A stretch of DNA of 12,555 nt, from positions 1 to 12,555 of the forward strand of contig JAGVII010000719.1 in the NCBI GenBank assembly GCA_020056155.1. Reading direction: 5' to 3'. Source of the stretch: Afipia sp. (GTDB lineage: Bacteria > Pseudomonadota > Alphaproteobacteria > Rhizobiales > Xanthobacteraceae). The notes under the pieces are model-generated. The model saw only the letters and a program-made list of their open reading frames with translations, did no database searches and had not been told where the DNA came from. This document shows positions 1-6,540 of this stretch, piece by piece. The position numbers and the translations under genes were made by a program. Numbering within the stretch: the stretch's first letter is position 1; the number at the start of each line of letters is the position of its first letter.

Positions 1-593
1 CGGCAATGCTGAAGCGGCTTGGTTGCGAGGTCAGCGATCTCGGCATTTTGCGCGACGATCGTGCCTCCCTTGCATCAGCGTTGAAGGAGGCCGCCGGCAA
101 TCATGATCTCATCCTGACTTCGGGGGGCGTCTCCACCGGCGAAGAGGATCACGTCAAGGCGGCTGTCGAGAGCGTCGGGACGCTAGTGCTCTGGCGCATG
201 GCGATCAAGCCGGGTCGTCCGGTGGCAATGGGGATCATCGGCGGTACACCGTTTATCGGACTGCCGGGTAATCCGGTGGCAAGTTTTGTGACCTTTACCT
301 ACGTCGTCCGCCCGACCGTTCTGGCACTGAGCGGTACAGCACAGAAAAAGCCCGTACCGATGCCGGTGCGCGCTGCCTTTAGCTACAAAAAGAAGGTCGG
401 CCGCCGCGAGTATGTGCGGGTCAGTTTGCGCAAAGGCGAGGGGGCACTGGAGGCGGTGAAATTTCCGCGCGAGGGCGCGGGCCTTCTTTCATCGCTGGTC
501 GACACCGATGGGTTGGTTGAACTCGGCGAAGATGTGACGGCAGTCAAACCAGGCCAGACAGTCGGATTTCTGGACTACTCGAGTCTGGCTTAG
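1..593 (+). CDS. moeA: Molybdopterin molybdenumtransferase MoeA, C-terminal part (5' end outside window)
   Basis: MoeA inserts molybdate (or tungstate) into adenylylated molybdopterin to complete the molybdenum cofactor in the cytoplasm. The frame is already open at the left edge (first full codon at base 3), so the start lies outside; about 196 residues are visible of a family usually near 400. The fragment starts inside the MogA-like MoCF-binding domain, with the metal/MPT-site motif GGVSTGEEDHVK around residues 40-51 of the fragment. It continues with KPGRPVAMG and the family signature GLPGNPVASFVTF around residues 84-96, then the C-terminal beta-barrel domain. The stop is TAG at 591-593. 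Placement just upstream of a molybdopterin formate dehydrogenase fits a cofactor-supply role. Family assignment is confident; whether the missing 5' half is intact cannot be seen. Confidence 0.95.
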   Translation, partial: AMLKRLGCEVSDLGILRDDRASLASALKEAAGNHDLILTSGGVSTGEEDHVKAAVESVGTLVLWRMAIKPGRPVAMGIIGGTPFIGLPGNPVASFVTFTYVVRPTVLALSGTAQKKPVPMPVRAAFSYKKKVGRREYVRVSLRKGEGALEAVKFPREGAGLLSSLVDTDGLVELGEDVTAVKPGQTVGFLDYSSLA

Positions 594-599
594 CCCCTG

Positions 600-755
600 T
601 CAGCCTGGGCCGACCAGATTGTGGCCGGGATCGCCTACGCGAGCTCCGCTGGTCGTGAAGGCGACATAGCTGGGCTCCTGAAACGTGTTGAGGAGCACCG
701 ACACCGCGACTGCTGAGAGCCCGGCGAAAACCAATGCGATGATGAAGACCTTCAT
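600..755 (-). CDS. Small single-pass membrane protein, 51 aa, function unknown
   Basis: Reading the minus strand from an ATG at 755-753 gives a 51-residue protein ending at TGA (602-600). It starts MKVFIIALVFAGLSAVAVSV, a hydrophobic segment of about 20 residues (a membrane anchor or uncleaved signal), followed by a short polar tail with the string FTTSGARVGDPGHNLVGPG. A Shine-Dalgarno-like GAGGG sits about 6 bases before the ATG. It is convergent with moeA, leaving only 6 bases between the stops. From memory, short proteins with an MKVFIIALVF-like start occur in Bradyrhizobium relatives; no database was consulted. Function is unknown. The ribosome site, the clean hydrophobic start and the snug fit beside moeA support a real gene. 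A different minus-strand frame open over 771-544 is Arg/Ser-rich and looks spurious. Confidence 0.7.
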   Translation of the reverse strand: MKVFIIALVFAGLSAVAVSVLLNTFQEPSYVAFTTSGARVGDPGHNLVGPG

Positions 756-930
756 GGCATCCCTCAATCAAATTGCTTGTTACTACATGTTATGAGGGCG
801 CAGGGTCAGACAAGCAAGCAATCGATTGTCGCGCTTCGCCGCATGCGGCAGGAGGAGGAGCGCGGCAAAATGATGCGATGCAAGAGAAGGCCACGGGAGC
901 CAGTTGACGATGGGTCTGGCCTCCGCCATT

Positions 931-936
931 GAGGGG
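931..936 (+). promoter_or_regulatory. Ribosome binding site that places the tusA start at 944
   Basis: GAGGGG lies 7 bases before ATG 944. It would be only 1 base before the alternative ATG at 938, and it would lie inside the gene if TTG 929 were used. Spacing therefore favours ATG 944. Confidence 0.6.
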
Positions 937-943
937 CATGGCT

Positions 944-1177
944 ATGACCAAGCTCGATCTGACAGGGCTTAAATGCCCGCTGCCGGTATTGAAGACGCGA
1001 AAAGCGTTGAAGGCGTTGGTCGCGGGCGACCGGCTGGAGGTGCATTGCACCGATCCGTTGTCCGTTATCGATATTCCCAATCTGATCCGGGAGACCGGTG
1101 ATCGCGTTGAGATCATCGAACGCGCCGAACAACGAATCGTGTTCATGATCGAGAAGGCGGACGGAGCGTCCGCTTGA
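944..1177 (+). CDS. tusA: TusA/SirA-family sulfur carrier protein
   Basis: TusA-family proteins carry a persulfide on a conserved cysteine and hand it to partners in tRNA thiolation, cofactor sulfuration and sulfur oxidation. This 77-residue protein has the family length and the diagnostic CPxP motif in GLKCPLPVLKTRKAL, with the likely carrier Cys at residue 11. The two-layer fold pattern follows: GDRLEVHCTDP, SVIDIPNLI and a terminal VFMIEK strand. ATG 944 is chosen because GAGGGG lies 7 bases upstream; ATG 938 and TTG 929 in the same frame are alternatives. The stop overlaps the start of the DUF971 gene. Lying between moeA and a formate dehydrogenase, it may supply sulfur to the molybdenum cofactor or enzyme; that role is inference. 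YedF/SirA-type relatives with other partners cannot be excluded. Confidence 0.88.
   Translation: MTKLDLTGLKCPLPVLKTRKALKALVAGDRLEVHCTDPLSVIDIPNLIRETGDRVEIIERAEQRIVFMIEKADGASA
1163..1166 (+). promoter_or_regulatory. Ribosome binding site for the TTG start at 1174
   Basis: GGAG lies 7 bases upstream of TTG 1174, inside the end of the tusA coding region. No in-frame ATG exists near the start of the DUF971 gene, so this site supports TTG as the initiator. Confidence 0.45.
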
Positions 1178-1560
1178 CCGGCCCGGACCCTTCGCCGGCA
1201 TGGCCGGTGGAAATCCGCCTTGCCAAGGACAGGCGTTCTCTGACCGTCGGCTTCGATGATGGCAAGGTTTTCAATCTCTCTGCCGAACTGCTGCGCGTGA
1301 CAAGCCCTTCAGCCGAGGTGCAGGGACACTCGGAAGCGGAGCGGAAGACCGTGGGCGGTAAGCGTAACGTCGCGATTCTTTCTGTCGATGCCGTCGGCAA
1401 CTATGCGGTGCGGATCGGTTTCGACGACATGCACAACACCGGAATCTACTCTTGGGCATTCCTGCATGATCTCGGAATCAATGCCGAACCCCGCTTTCAA
1501 GATTATCTCGTTGATTTGGCCGCCAAGGGCCTGAGCCGCGACAAGCCCGGCGTCCGTTAG
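1174..1560 (+). CDS. DUF971 / gamma-butyrobetaine hydroxylase N-terminal-like protein
   Basis: This cytosolic protein of 128 residues matches the stand-alone DUF971 domain by its motif pattern: VEIRLAKDRRSLTVGFDDG near residues 12-30, FNLSAELLRVTSPSAEVQG near 33-51, VAILSVDAVGNYAVRIGFDD around 73-92, and the hallmark HNTGIYSWAFLHDLG around 94-108. In eukaryotic gamma-butyrobetaine hydroxylases a related domain sits N-terminal to the oxygenase; the bacterial stand-alone forms often lie near iron-sulfur assembly genes and their exact role is unsettled. The start is a TTG whose first bases overlap the tusA stop (TTGA), with GGAG 7 bases upstream, so the two genes are probably translationally coupled. 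A link to metal or iron-sulfur handling for the adjacent dehydrogenase is inference from position. Confidence 0.82.
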   Translation: MTGPDPSPAWPVEIRLAKDRRSLTVGFDDGKVFNLSAELLRVTSPSAEVQGHSEAERKTVGGKRNVAILSVDAVGNYAVRIGFDDMHNTGIYSWAFLHDLGINAEPRFQDYLVDLAAKGLSRDKPGVR

Positions 1561-1673
1561 CCGCCATTAGCTGGCTTGCCGTGCCTGGCAGACAGTCCGT
1601 CATCTGAACTCCGTTTCATATTGCAAGGGGCCACAGCAATCGGCTGTTCTCAGCTAAGACATTGGAATAATTC

Positions 1674-1702
1674 TTGGCATACTAAATACCAGAAGCTATT
1701 GT
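1674..1702 (+). promoter_or_regulatory. Candidate sigma-70 promoter for the formate dehydrogenase operon
   Basis: TTGGCA (1674-1679), a 17-base spacer and TATTGT (1697-1702) lie 36 bases before the first dehydrogenase start, in a 178-base gap that is more AT-rich than its surroundings. The -35 is close to consensus and the -10 matches at 4 of 6. A sigma-54 site was considered at TTGGCAT, but the GC element of the -12 half is missing. Confidence 0.3.
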
Positions 1703-1738
1703 CCGAAGCTCGCGACACACCGCAAATGAGACATTCGA

Positions 1739-3448
1739 ATGAGCCATAGCGTCCAGACAGTTCAGCCATTCGAACATCCGGGCGAAGGCCGCCGGCGCGC
1801 GAAATCGACGCCAAAGGGCCGGCAGATTGATCCGCAAGCCGCTGAGGAAATTGAGGTTTTGCTTGGCGGTCGTCCGCGGCGACGTGACCTGCTGATCGAG
1901 CACCTTCACCTTATCCAGGACAAGTACAATCAGATTTCAGCGGCGCATCTCGCGGCGCTGGCCGACTCGATGAACCTGGCTTTCTCGGAGGTGTTCGAAA
2001 CCGCGACCTTCTACGCCCATTTCGACGTGATCAAAGAAGGACAGCCGGACCTTCCACCTCTGACCATTCGGGTTTGCGATTCTCTCACCTGCGCCATGCT
2101 CGGCGCCGAGACGCTGTTGAGTGAGTTGAAGAAGGGCGCCGAGCCTGGCGTGCGCGTTGTGCGCGCGCCTTGCGTCGGGCGCTGCGACACCGCGCCGGCT
2201 GCCGAGGTGGGGCATCATTTCGTCGATCATGCGAGCGTCGAAAGCGTTCTGGCCGCGGCGAAAAGCGGCGATACCCACGCGCATCTCCCCAAGTACATCG
2301 ATTACGATTCCTACGTCGCCAAGGGTGGTTATGCGCTGCTGACGAAGTTGCGCTCCGGTGCGACGACGAAAGAGGATTTGCTGAAGGCGCTGGATGATGC
2401 GTCGCTGCGGGGTCTTGGCGGTGCAGGTTTCCCAACCGGCCGCAAATGGCGCGCCGTGCTGGGGGAACCTGGTCCTCGCCTGATGGCGATCAATGGCGAT
2501 GAAGGCGAGCCGGGGACTTTCAAAGATCGCTACTATCTCGAAACCGACCCGCATCGCTTTATCGAAGGGATGCTGATCGGCGCGCATGTCGTCGAAGCTT
2601 CCGATGTCTACATCTATCTGCGCGACGAATATCCGGCTTCGCGCGAAATTATCGAAGGCGAAATCAGGAAACTGCCGCCCGGCGGTCCGACGTTGCATTT
2701 GCGCCGCGGTGCAGGCGCGTACATTTGCGGCGAAGAATCCGCGTTGCTCGAAAGCATCGAAGGAAAGCGCGGACTGCCTCGCCACAAGCCGCCATATCCG
2801 TTTCAGGTTGGCTTGTTCGGTCTGCCGACCCTGATCAATAACGTCGAGACGTTGTGGTGGGTACGCGACATCGTTGAGAAGGGCGGAGACTGGTGGAAAT
2901 CGCAGGGTCGCAACGAGCGTCAGGGCCTGCGGAGTTATTCGGTTTCCGGCCGCGTCAAGAATCCCGGCATGAAGCTCGCGCCTGCAGGCGTAACGGTGCG
3001 TGAACTGATCGACGAGTTCTGCGGCGGCATGGCCGAGGGCCATACGTTTCACGCGTATCTCCCGGGTGGCGCTTCCGGCGGCATTCTGCCGGCGTCGATG
3101 GACAACATCCCGCTCGATTTCGGCACGCTGGAAAAATACGGCTGTTTTATCGGTTCCGCCGCGGTTGTCATCCTGTCCGACAAGGATGAGGTCAAGGATG
3201 CAGCGCTGAACCTGATGCGCTTCTTTGAGGACGAGAGTTGCGGTCAGTGCACGCCATGCCGCGTCGGAACACAGAAGGCAGCGATGCTGATGGAACAACG
3301 CGTCTGGAACCGGGATCTGCTTGATGAATTGAGTCAGGCGATGCGTGATGCATCAATTTGCGGTTTGGGGCAGGCGGCTTCAAACCCGCTGACCACCGTC
3401 ATCAAATATTTTCCCGAGGAATTCGCGCCCAAGGAAGCCGCAGAATGA
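1739..3448 (+). CDS. NAD-dependent formate dehydrogenase diaphorase subunit (fused NuoE-NuoF type, FdsGB/Fdh1B-like)
   Basis: This 569-residue cytoplasmic subunit passes electrons between the catalytic subunit and NAD. Residues about 40-165 are a NuoE/FdsG-like thioredoxin-fold [2Fe-2S] domain with ligands C113, C118, C145 and C149 (Cx4C and PCVGRC). A linker leads to a NuoF/FdsB-like flavoprotein: glycine-rich LRGLGGAGFPTGRKW from residue 223, the FMN/NADH motif NGDEGEPGTFKDR at 252-264, and GAGAYICGEESALLESIEG. The C-terminal [4Fe-4S] site has C501, C504, C507 (SCGQCTPC) and C541 (ICGLGQAA). In Rhodobacter and Cupriavidus FdsG and FdsB are separate; the fusion matches the beta subunit of Methylorubrum extorquens FDH1. 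ATG 1739 has only a weak GAGA ribosome site. The stop overlaps the next start as ATGA, implying coupling. Confidence 0.93.
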   Translation: MSHSVQTVQPFEHPGEGRRRAKSTPKGRQIDPQAAEEIEVLLGGRPRRRDLLIEHLHLIQDKYNQISAAHLAALADSMNLAFSEVFETATFYAHFDVIKEGQPDLPPLTIRVCDSLTCAMLGAETLLSELKKGAEPGVRVVRAPCVGRCDTAPAAEVGHHFVDHASVESVLAAAKSGDTHAHLPKYIDYDSYVAKGGYALLTKLRSGATTKEDLLKALDDASLRGLGGAGFPTGRKWRAVLGEPGPRLMAINGDEGEPGTFKDRYYLETDPHRFIEGMLIGAHVVEASDVYIYLRDEYPASREIIEGEIRKLPPGGPTLHLRRGAGAYICGEESALLESIEGKRGLPRHKPPYPFQVGLFGLPTLINNVETLWWVRDIVEKGGDWWKSQGRNERQGLRSYSVSGRVKNPGMKLAPAGVTVRELIDEFCGGMAEGHTFHAYLPGGASGGILPASMDNIPLDFGTLEKYGCFIGSAAVVILSDKDEVKDAALNLMRFFEDESCGQCTPCRVGTQKAAMLMEQRVWNRDLLDELSQAMRDASICGLGQAASNPLTTVIKYFPEEFAPKEAAE

Positions 3449-6210
3449 CCAGGATCCAATTTGAACTGGACGGGAAAATGGTCGAAGCCCAGCCGGGCGA
3501 GTCGATCTGGCAGGTGGCCAGGCGCGAAGGGACTGAAATTCCGCACCTGTGTTATTCGCCCGAGCCGGATTATCGCGCCGACGGCAATTGCCGCGCCTGC
3601 ATGGTCGAGATCGAAGGCGAGCGCGTGCTGGCGGCTTCCTGCAAACGCACGCCCAACGTCGGCATGAAGGTGAAGTCCGCGAGTGCGCGTGCTGTCTCCG
3701 CCCGCAAGATGGTGATGGAGTTGCTTGTCGCTGATCAGCCGGCGCGCGAGACATCGCACGATCCGGACTCCAAGTTCTGGAACTGGGCCGACAAGGTCGA
3801 AGTCACCGAAAGCCGCTTTCCGGCGAACGAGCGCTGGCAAGGCGATAGCAGCCATCCAGCGATGAGCGTCAATCTCGATGCCTGCATCCAGTGCGGACTT
3901 TGCGTGCGTGCCTGCCGCGAAGTTCAGGTCAACGACGTCATTGGCATGGCCTACCGCAATCACGACGCCAAGATCGTGTTCGACTTCGATGATCCGATGG
4001 GCGAGTCGACCTGCGTCGCATGCGGCGAATGCGTGCAGGCGTGTCCGACCGGCGCGCTGATGCCGTCAGCGTATCTCGATGCCAACCAGACCCGCACGGT
4101 TTATCCCGACAAGAAGGTGGATTCGCTCTGTCCGTTCTGCGGCGTCGGTTGTCAGGTGACATATCAGGTCAAGGACGAGAAGATCGTTTACGCCGAGGGC
4201 CGTGATGGCCCGGCCAACCACAACCGTCTGTGCGTGAAAGGGCGCTTTGGCTTCGACTATATTCATCATCCGCACCGGATCACAAAGCCGCTGGTGCGGC
4301 TGCCGAATGCCAGGAAGGACGCGAGAGATCAGGTCGATCCGGCTAATCCGTTCACGCACTTCCGCGAGGCCTCTTGGGAAGAAGCCCTCGACCTTGCTGC
4401 CAAGGGGCTTGCCAAGATTCGCGACACCAAAGGCGTCAAGGCACTGGCAGGTTTCGGATCGGCGAAAGGCTCAAACGAAGAGGCCTATCTGTTCCAGAAA
4501 TTGGTCCGCACGGGCTTTGGCTCAAACAACGTCGATCATTGTACGCGGCTGTGCCACGCGTCGTCAGTTGCAGCCCTGATGGAAGGCCTGAACTCTGGCG
4601 CCGTGTCGGCGCCGTTCGCAGCGGCTGCCGATTCGGAGGTAATTATCGTCATTGGCGCCAATCCGACGGTCAATCACCCTGTCGCGGCGACATATATCAA
4701 GAACGCAGCAAAGAAGGGCGCGAAGCTGGTTGTGATGGATCCACGCCGGCAAACGTTGTCGCGTCATGCGACCATGCATCTGCAGTTCAAACCCGGCAGC
4801 GACGTCGCGATGCTGAACGCGATGTTGCACACGATCATCGCCGAGGGTTTGACCGACGCGCAGTATATCGCCGGCTACACAGAGGGGTTTGACGACCTCA
4901 AGGAGAAGATCAAGGAATTTCCACCGGAGAAGATGGAGCCGATCTGCGGAGTACCCGCCGACACGCTGCGCGAAGTCGCCCGCATGTATGCGAAGGCGAA
5001 GTCGTCGATCATCTTCTGGGGCATGGGTATCAGCCAGCACGTCCATGGCACCGACAACGCGCGGTGCCTGATTGCGCTTGCGCTGATCACGGGACAGATC
5101 GGCCGTCCCGGTACCGGCCTGCATCCCCTGCGCGGCCAGAACAATGTGCAAGGCGCGTCGGACGCGGGTCTCATCCCGATGTTCCTGCCGGACTATCAGC
5201 CGGTGGGCCGGGTCGATCTGCGCCAGCCGTTCGAGAAGCTCTGGCATCAGGAACTTGATCCGGTCCGCGGGTTGACCGTTGTCGAGATCATGGATGCCAT
5301 CCACGCGGGTGACATCACCGGCATGTACATTGAGGGTGAAAATCCCGCGATGTCAGATCCGGATTTGCAACACGCCCGTCAAGCCTTGGCCATGCTGGAG
5401 CATCTGGTGGTGCAGGACCTCTTCGTGACGGAAACAGCGTTCCATGCCGACGTGATATTGCCTGCTTCTGCATTCGCGGAAAAGGAAGGATCTTTTACCA
5501 ATACCGATCGGCGCGTGCAGATCGCACGTCAGGTGATCAAGCCGCCCGGCGATGCCCGTCAGGATTTGTGGATCATCCAGGAAATCGCCAGGCGTATGGG
5601 GCTCGACTGGAATTACAACGGTCCCGCCGACGTATTCACCGAAATGACGCATGTGATGCCGTCGTTGAAAAATATCACGTGGGAACGGCTTGAGCGCGAA
5701 GGTGCGGTGACTTATCCGGTCGATGATCCGTTCAAGGCTGGCAACGAAATCATTTTCACCACAGGTTTCCCGACCGAAAGCGGCCGCGGCAAGATCGTGC
5801 CGGCGCGCGTCACGGCGCCGGATGAAATTCCCGATGACGAGTACCCGATGGTGCTATCGACTGGCCGCGTGCTCGAACACTGGCACACCGGCTCAATGAC
5901 GCGCCGGTCTGAAGTGCTTGACAGCATCGAACCTGAAGCCGTCGCTTTCATGTCCCCAAAGGATATGCGGCGGATAAACGTATGGCCCGGCGATTTCATC
6001 AAGCTGGAAACGCGCCGTGGCGCGATCGAGGTCAAGATTCGCTCGGACCGCGACGTCCCGGAGAATATGGTCTTCATGCCGTTCTGCTATGCCGAGGCGG
6101 CAGCGAACCTGCTGACCAATCCCGCGCTTGATCCGTTCGGAAAAATTCCGGAGTTCAAGTTTTGCGCTGTACGCGTGGAACGGGCCGAACTGCGCACGGC
6201 AGCCGAGTAG
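3445..6210 (+). CDS. Formate dehydrogenase catalytic subunit, molybdopterin (Mo or W) type (FdsA/Fdh1A-like)
   Basis: This 921-residue subunit oxidises formate to CO2 (reversibly in FDH1-type enzymes) at a bis-MGD metal centre. Domains: a NuoG-like [2Fe-2S] domain with C36, C49, C52 and C66; a region at 101-120 (TSHDPDSKFWNWADKV) where the His-Cys cluster would be but with no cysteine; a double [4Fe-4S] ferredoxin with C147/150/153/157 and C190/193/196/200; the molybdopterin-proximal [4Fe-4S] with C229, C232, C236 and C263; the catalytic domain with DHCTRLCHASSV, where C370 is the metal ligand followed by H371 (TGC, so not selenocysteine); and a C-terminal MGD-binding domain from about 797. 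Start ATG 3445 overlaps the previous stop and begins directly at the ferredoxin fold, so a longer in-frame start at 3358 is rejected. The sequence cannot tell Mo from W. Confidence 0.94.
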   Translation: MTRIQFELDGKMVEAQPGESIWQVARREGTEIPHLCYSPEPDYRADGNCRACMVEIEGERVLAASCKRTPNVGMKVKSASARAVSARKMVMELLVADQPARETSHDPDSKFWNWADKVEVTESRFPANERWQGDSSHPAMSVNLDACIQCGLCVRACREVQVNDVIGMAYRNHDAKIVFDFDDPMGESTCVACGECVQACPTGALMPSAYLDANQTRTVYPDKKVDSLCPFCGVGCQVTYQVKDEKIVYAEGRDGPANHNRLCVKGRFGFDYIHHPHRITKPLVRLPNARKDARDQVDPANPFTHFREASWEEALDLAAKGLAKIRDTKGVKALAGFGSAKGSNEEAYLFQKLVRTGFGSNNVDHCTRLCHASSVAALMEGLNSGAVSAPFAAAADSEVIIVIGANPTVNHPVAATYIKNAAKKGAKLVVMDPRRQTLSRHATMHLQFKPGSDVAMLNAMLHTIIAEGLTDAQYIAGYTEGFDDLKEKIKEFPPEKMEPICGVPADTLREVARMYAKAKSSIIFWGMGISQHVHGTDNARCLIALALITGQIGRPGTGLHPLRGQNNVQGASDAGLIPMFLPDYQPVGRVDLRQPFEKLWHQELDPVRGLTVVEIMDAIHAGDITGMYIEGENPAMSDPDLQHARQALAMLEHLVVQDLFVTETAFHADVILPASAFAEKEGSFTNTDRRVQIARQVIKPPGDARQDLWIIQEIARRMGLDWNYNGPADVFTEMTHVMPSLKNITWERLEREGAVTYPVDDPFKAGNEIIFTTGFPTESGRGKIVPARVTAPDEIPDDEYPMVLSTGRVLEHWHTGSMTRRSEVLDSIEPEAVAFMSPKDMRRINVWPGDFIKLETRRGAIEVKIRSDRDVPENMVFMPFCYAEAAANLLTNPALDPFGKIPEFKFCAVRVERAELRTAAE

Positions 6211-6348
6211 GGTGCCGTCGCGGCGCTGACAGGCGTGGTCGATGGCCGACTTCCACTGACCTGAATCGCTTTCGGTGGCCCGCGAGCGTCGCTGCTCGCA
6301 GCCATTCACAGTTGTTAAAAATTCCTTTCAATCGGTGTTGGGCTCCTT

Positions 6349-6376
6349 TTGAGACAAGCAGATTATCTTATATATT
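6349..6376 (+). promoter_or_regulatory. Candidate sigma-70 promoter upstream of the Pho box
   Basis: TTGAGA (6349-6354), a 16-base spacer and TATATT (6371-6376) each match consensus at 5 of 6 positions. The -10 overlaps an inverted repeat, TATCTTAT (6364-6371) and ATAAGATA (6380-6387). It could give basal pst transcription independent of PhoB, or serve an unseen small transcript. Confidence 0.4.
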
Positions 6377-6387
6377 TCAATAAGATA
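6364..6387. repeat. 8-bp perfect inverted repeat around the candidate -10 element
   Basis: TATCTTAT and ATAAGATA are perfect inverted arms separated by 8 bases (6372-6379), about 16 bp centre to centre. The AT-only flanks make it a poor hairpin but a plausible dimer-binding operator. Function is inferred from position only. Confidence 0.4.
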
Positions 6388-6414
6388 TGCAGACATTTTC
6401 AGCGGTATCCTGTG

Positions 6415-6442
6415 CTGTCATGGGGTGTCACACGACTGTCAT
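6415..6442 (+). promoter_or_regulatory. Pho box (three half-sites) of the pst operon promoter
   Basis: CTGTCAT (6415-6421), GTGTCAC (6425-6431) and CTGTCAT (6436-6442) are direct repeats matching the PhoB half-site consensus CTGTCAT/C, the middle one with one mismatch. Start-to-start distances are 10 and 11 bp, about one helical turn, as expected for tandem PhoB binding. CATAAA at 6451-6456 is a candidate -10, 8 bases downstream, with the last half-site taking the place of a -35. It drives pstS, the first gene of the operon that ends in phoB, so the regulator probably controls its own expression. Confidence 0.85.
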
Positions 6443-6529
6443 CCAACCTCCATAAAAGCTCAATGCCGGACCTCTAAAGAGACGGCCTCGGGAAGCAATC
6501 CCTGATGATTGTGCACCCGCTCACACGAT

Positions 6530-6536
6530 GGAGAGA
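6530..6536 (+). promoter_or_regulatory. Ribosome binding site that places the pstS start at GTG 6541
   Basis: GGAGAGA lies 4 bases before GTG 6541. The upstream ATG at 6505 lacks a comparable site and would add 12 polar residues before the signal peptide. Confidence 0.55.
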
Positions 6537-6540
6537 CCCA

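Larger units (their letters stand above)
6211..6540 (+). promoter_or_regulatory. 330-base gene-free control region between formate dehydrogenase and pstS
   Basis: No convincing gene lies here. The first part is GC-rich and has a GCGAGC/GCTCGC hairpin (6282-6299, 6-base loop) without a T run, so it is a weak terminator at best. From about 6310 the composition turns AT-rich. It then holds a sigma-70-like promoter (6349-6376), an 8-bp inverted repeat (6364-6387), three Pho half-sites (6415-6442) and a leader of roughly 80 bases before the pstS start. Confidence 0.7.

Noticed and set aside
544..771. 75-codon minus-strand frame over the moeA end
   Set aside because: Arg/Ser-rich and overlapping moeA; the adjacent frame on the same strand gives the better 51-residue protein.
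1674..1690. Sigma-54 promoter before the formate dehydrogenase genes
   Set aside because: TTGGCAT resembles the -24 half, but the -12 half with its GC pair is absent at the required spacing.
1937..3298. 453-codon minus-strand open frame opposite the fused diaphorase subunit
   Set aside because: It mirrors codon bias of the real gene on the plus strand, shows no recognisable motif, and the plus strand carries all iron-sulfur and flavin motifs of a known family.
3358..3444. Longer start for the catalytic subunit at ATG 3358
   Set aside because: It would overlap the end of the diaphorase gene by 91 bases and add 29 residues before the ferredoxin fold; ATG 3445 has the typical ATGA overlap.
4564..5304. 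246-codon minus-strand open frame inside the catalytic subunit
   Set aside because: It is antisense to the conserved molybdopterin domain, has shadow-like composition and no ribosome site or motif.
6282..6299. GCGAGC/GCTCGC hairpin as the formate dehydrogenase terminator
   Set aside because: Only 6 bp and no T run after it; kept as a weak observation only.
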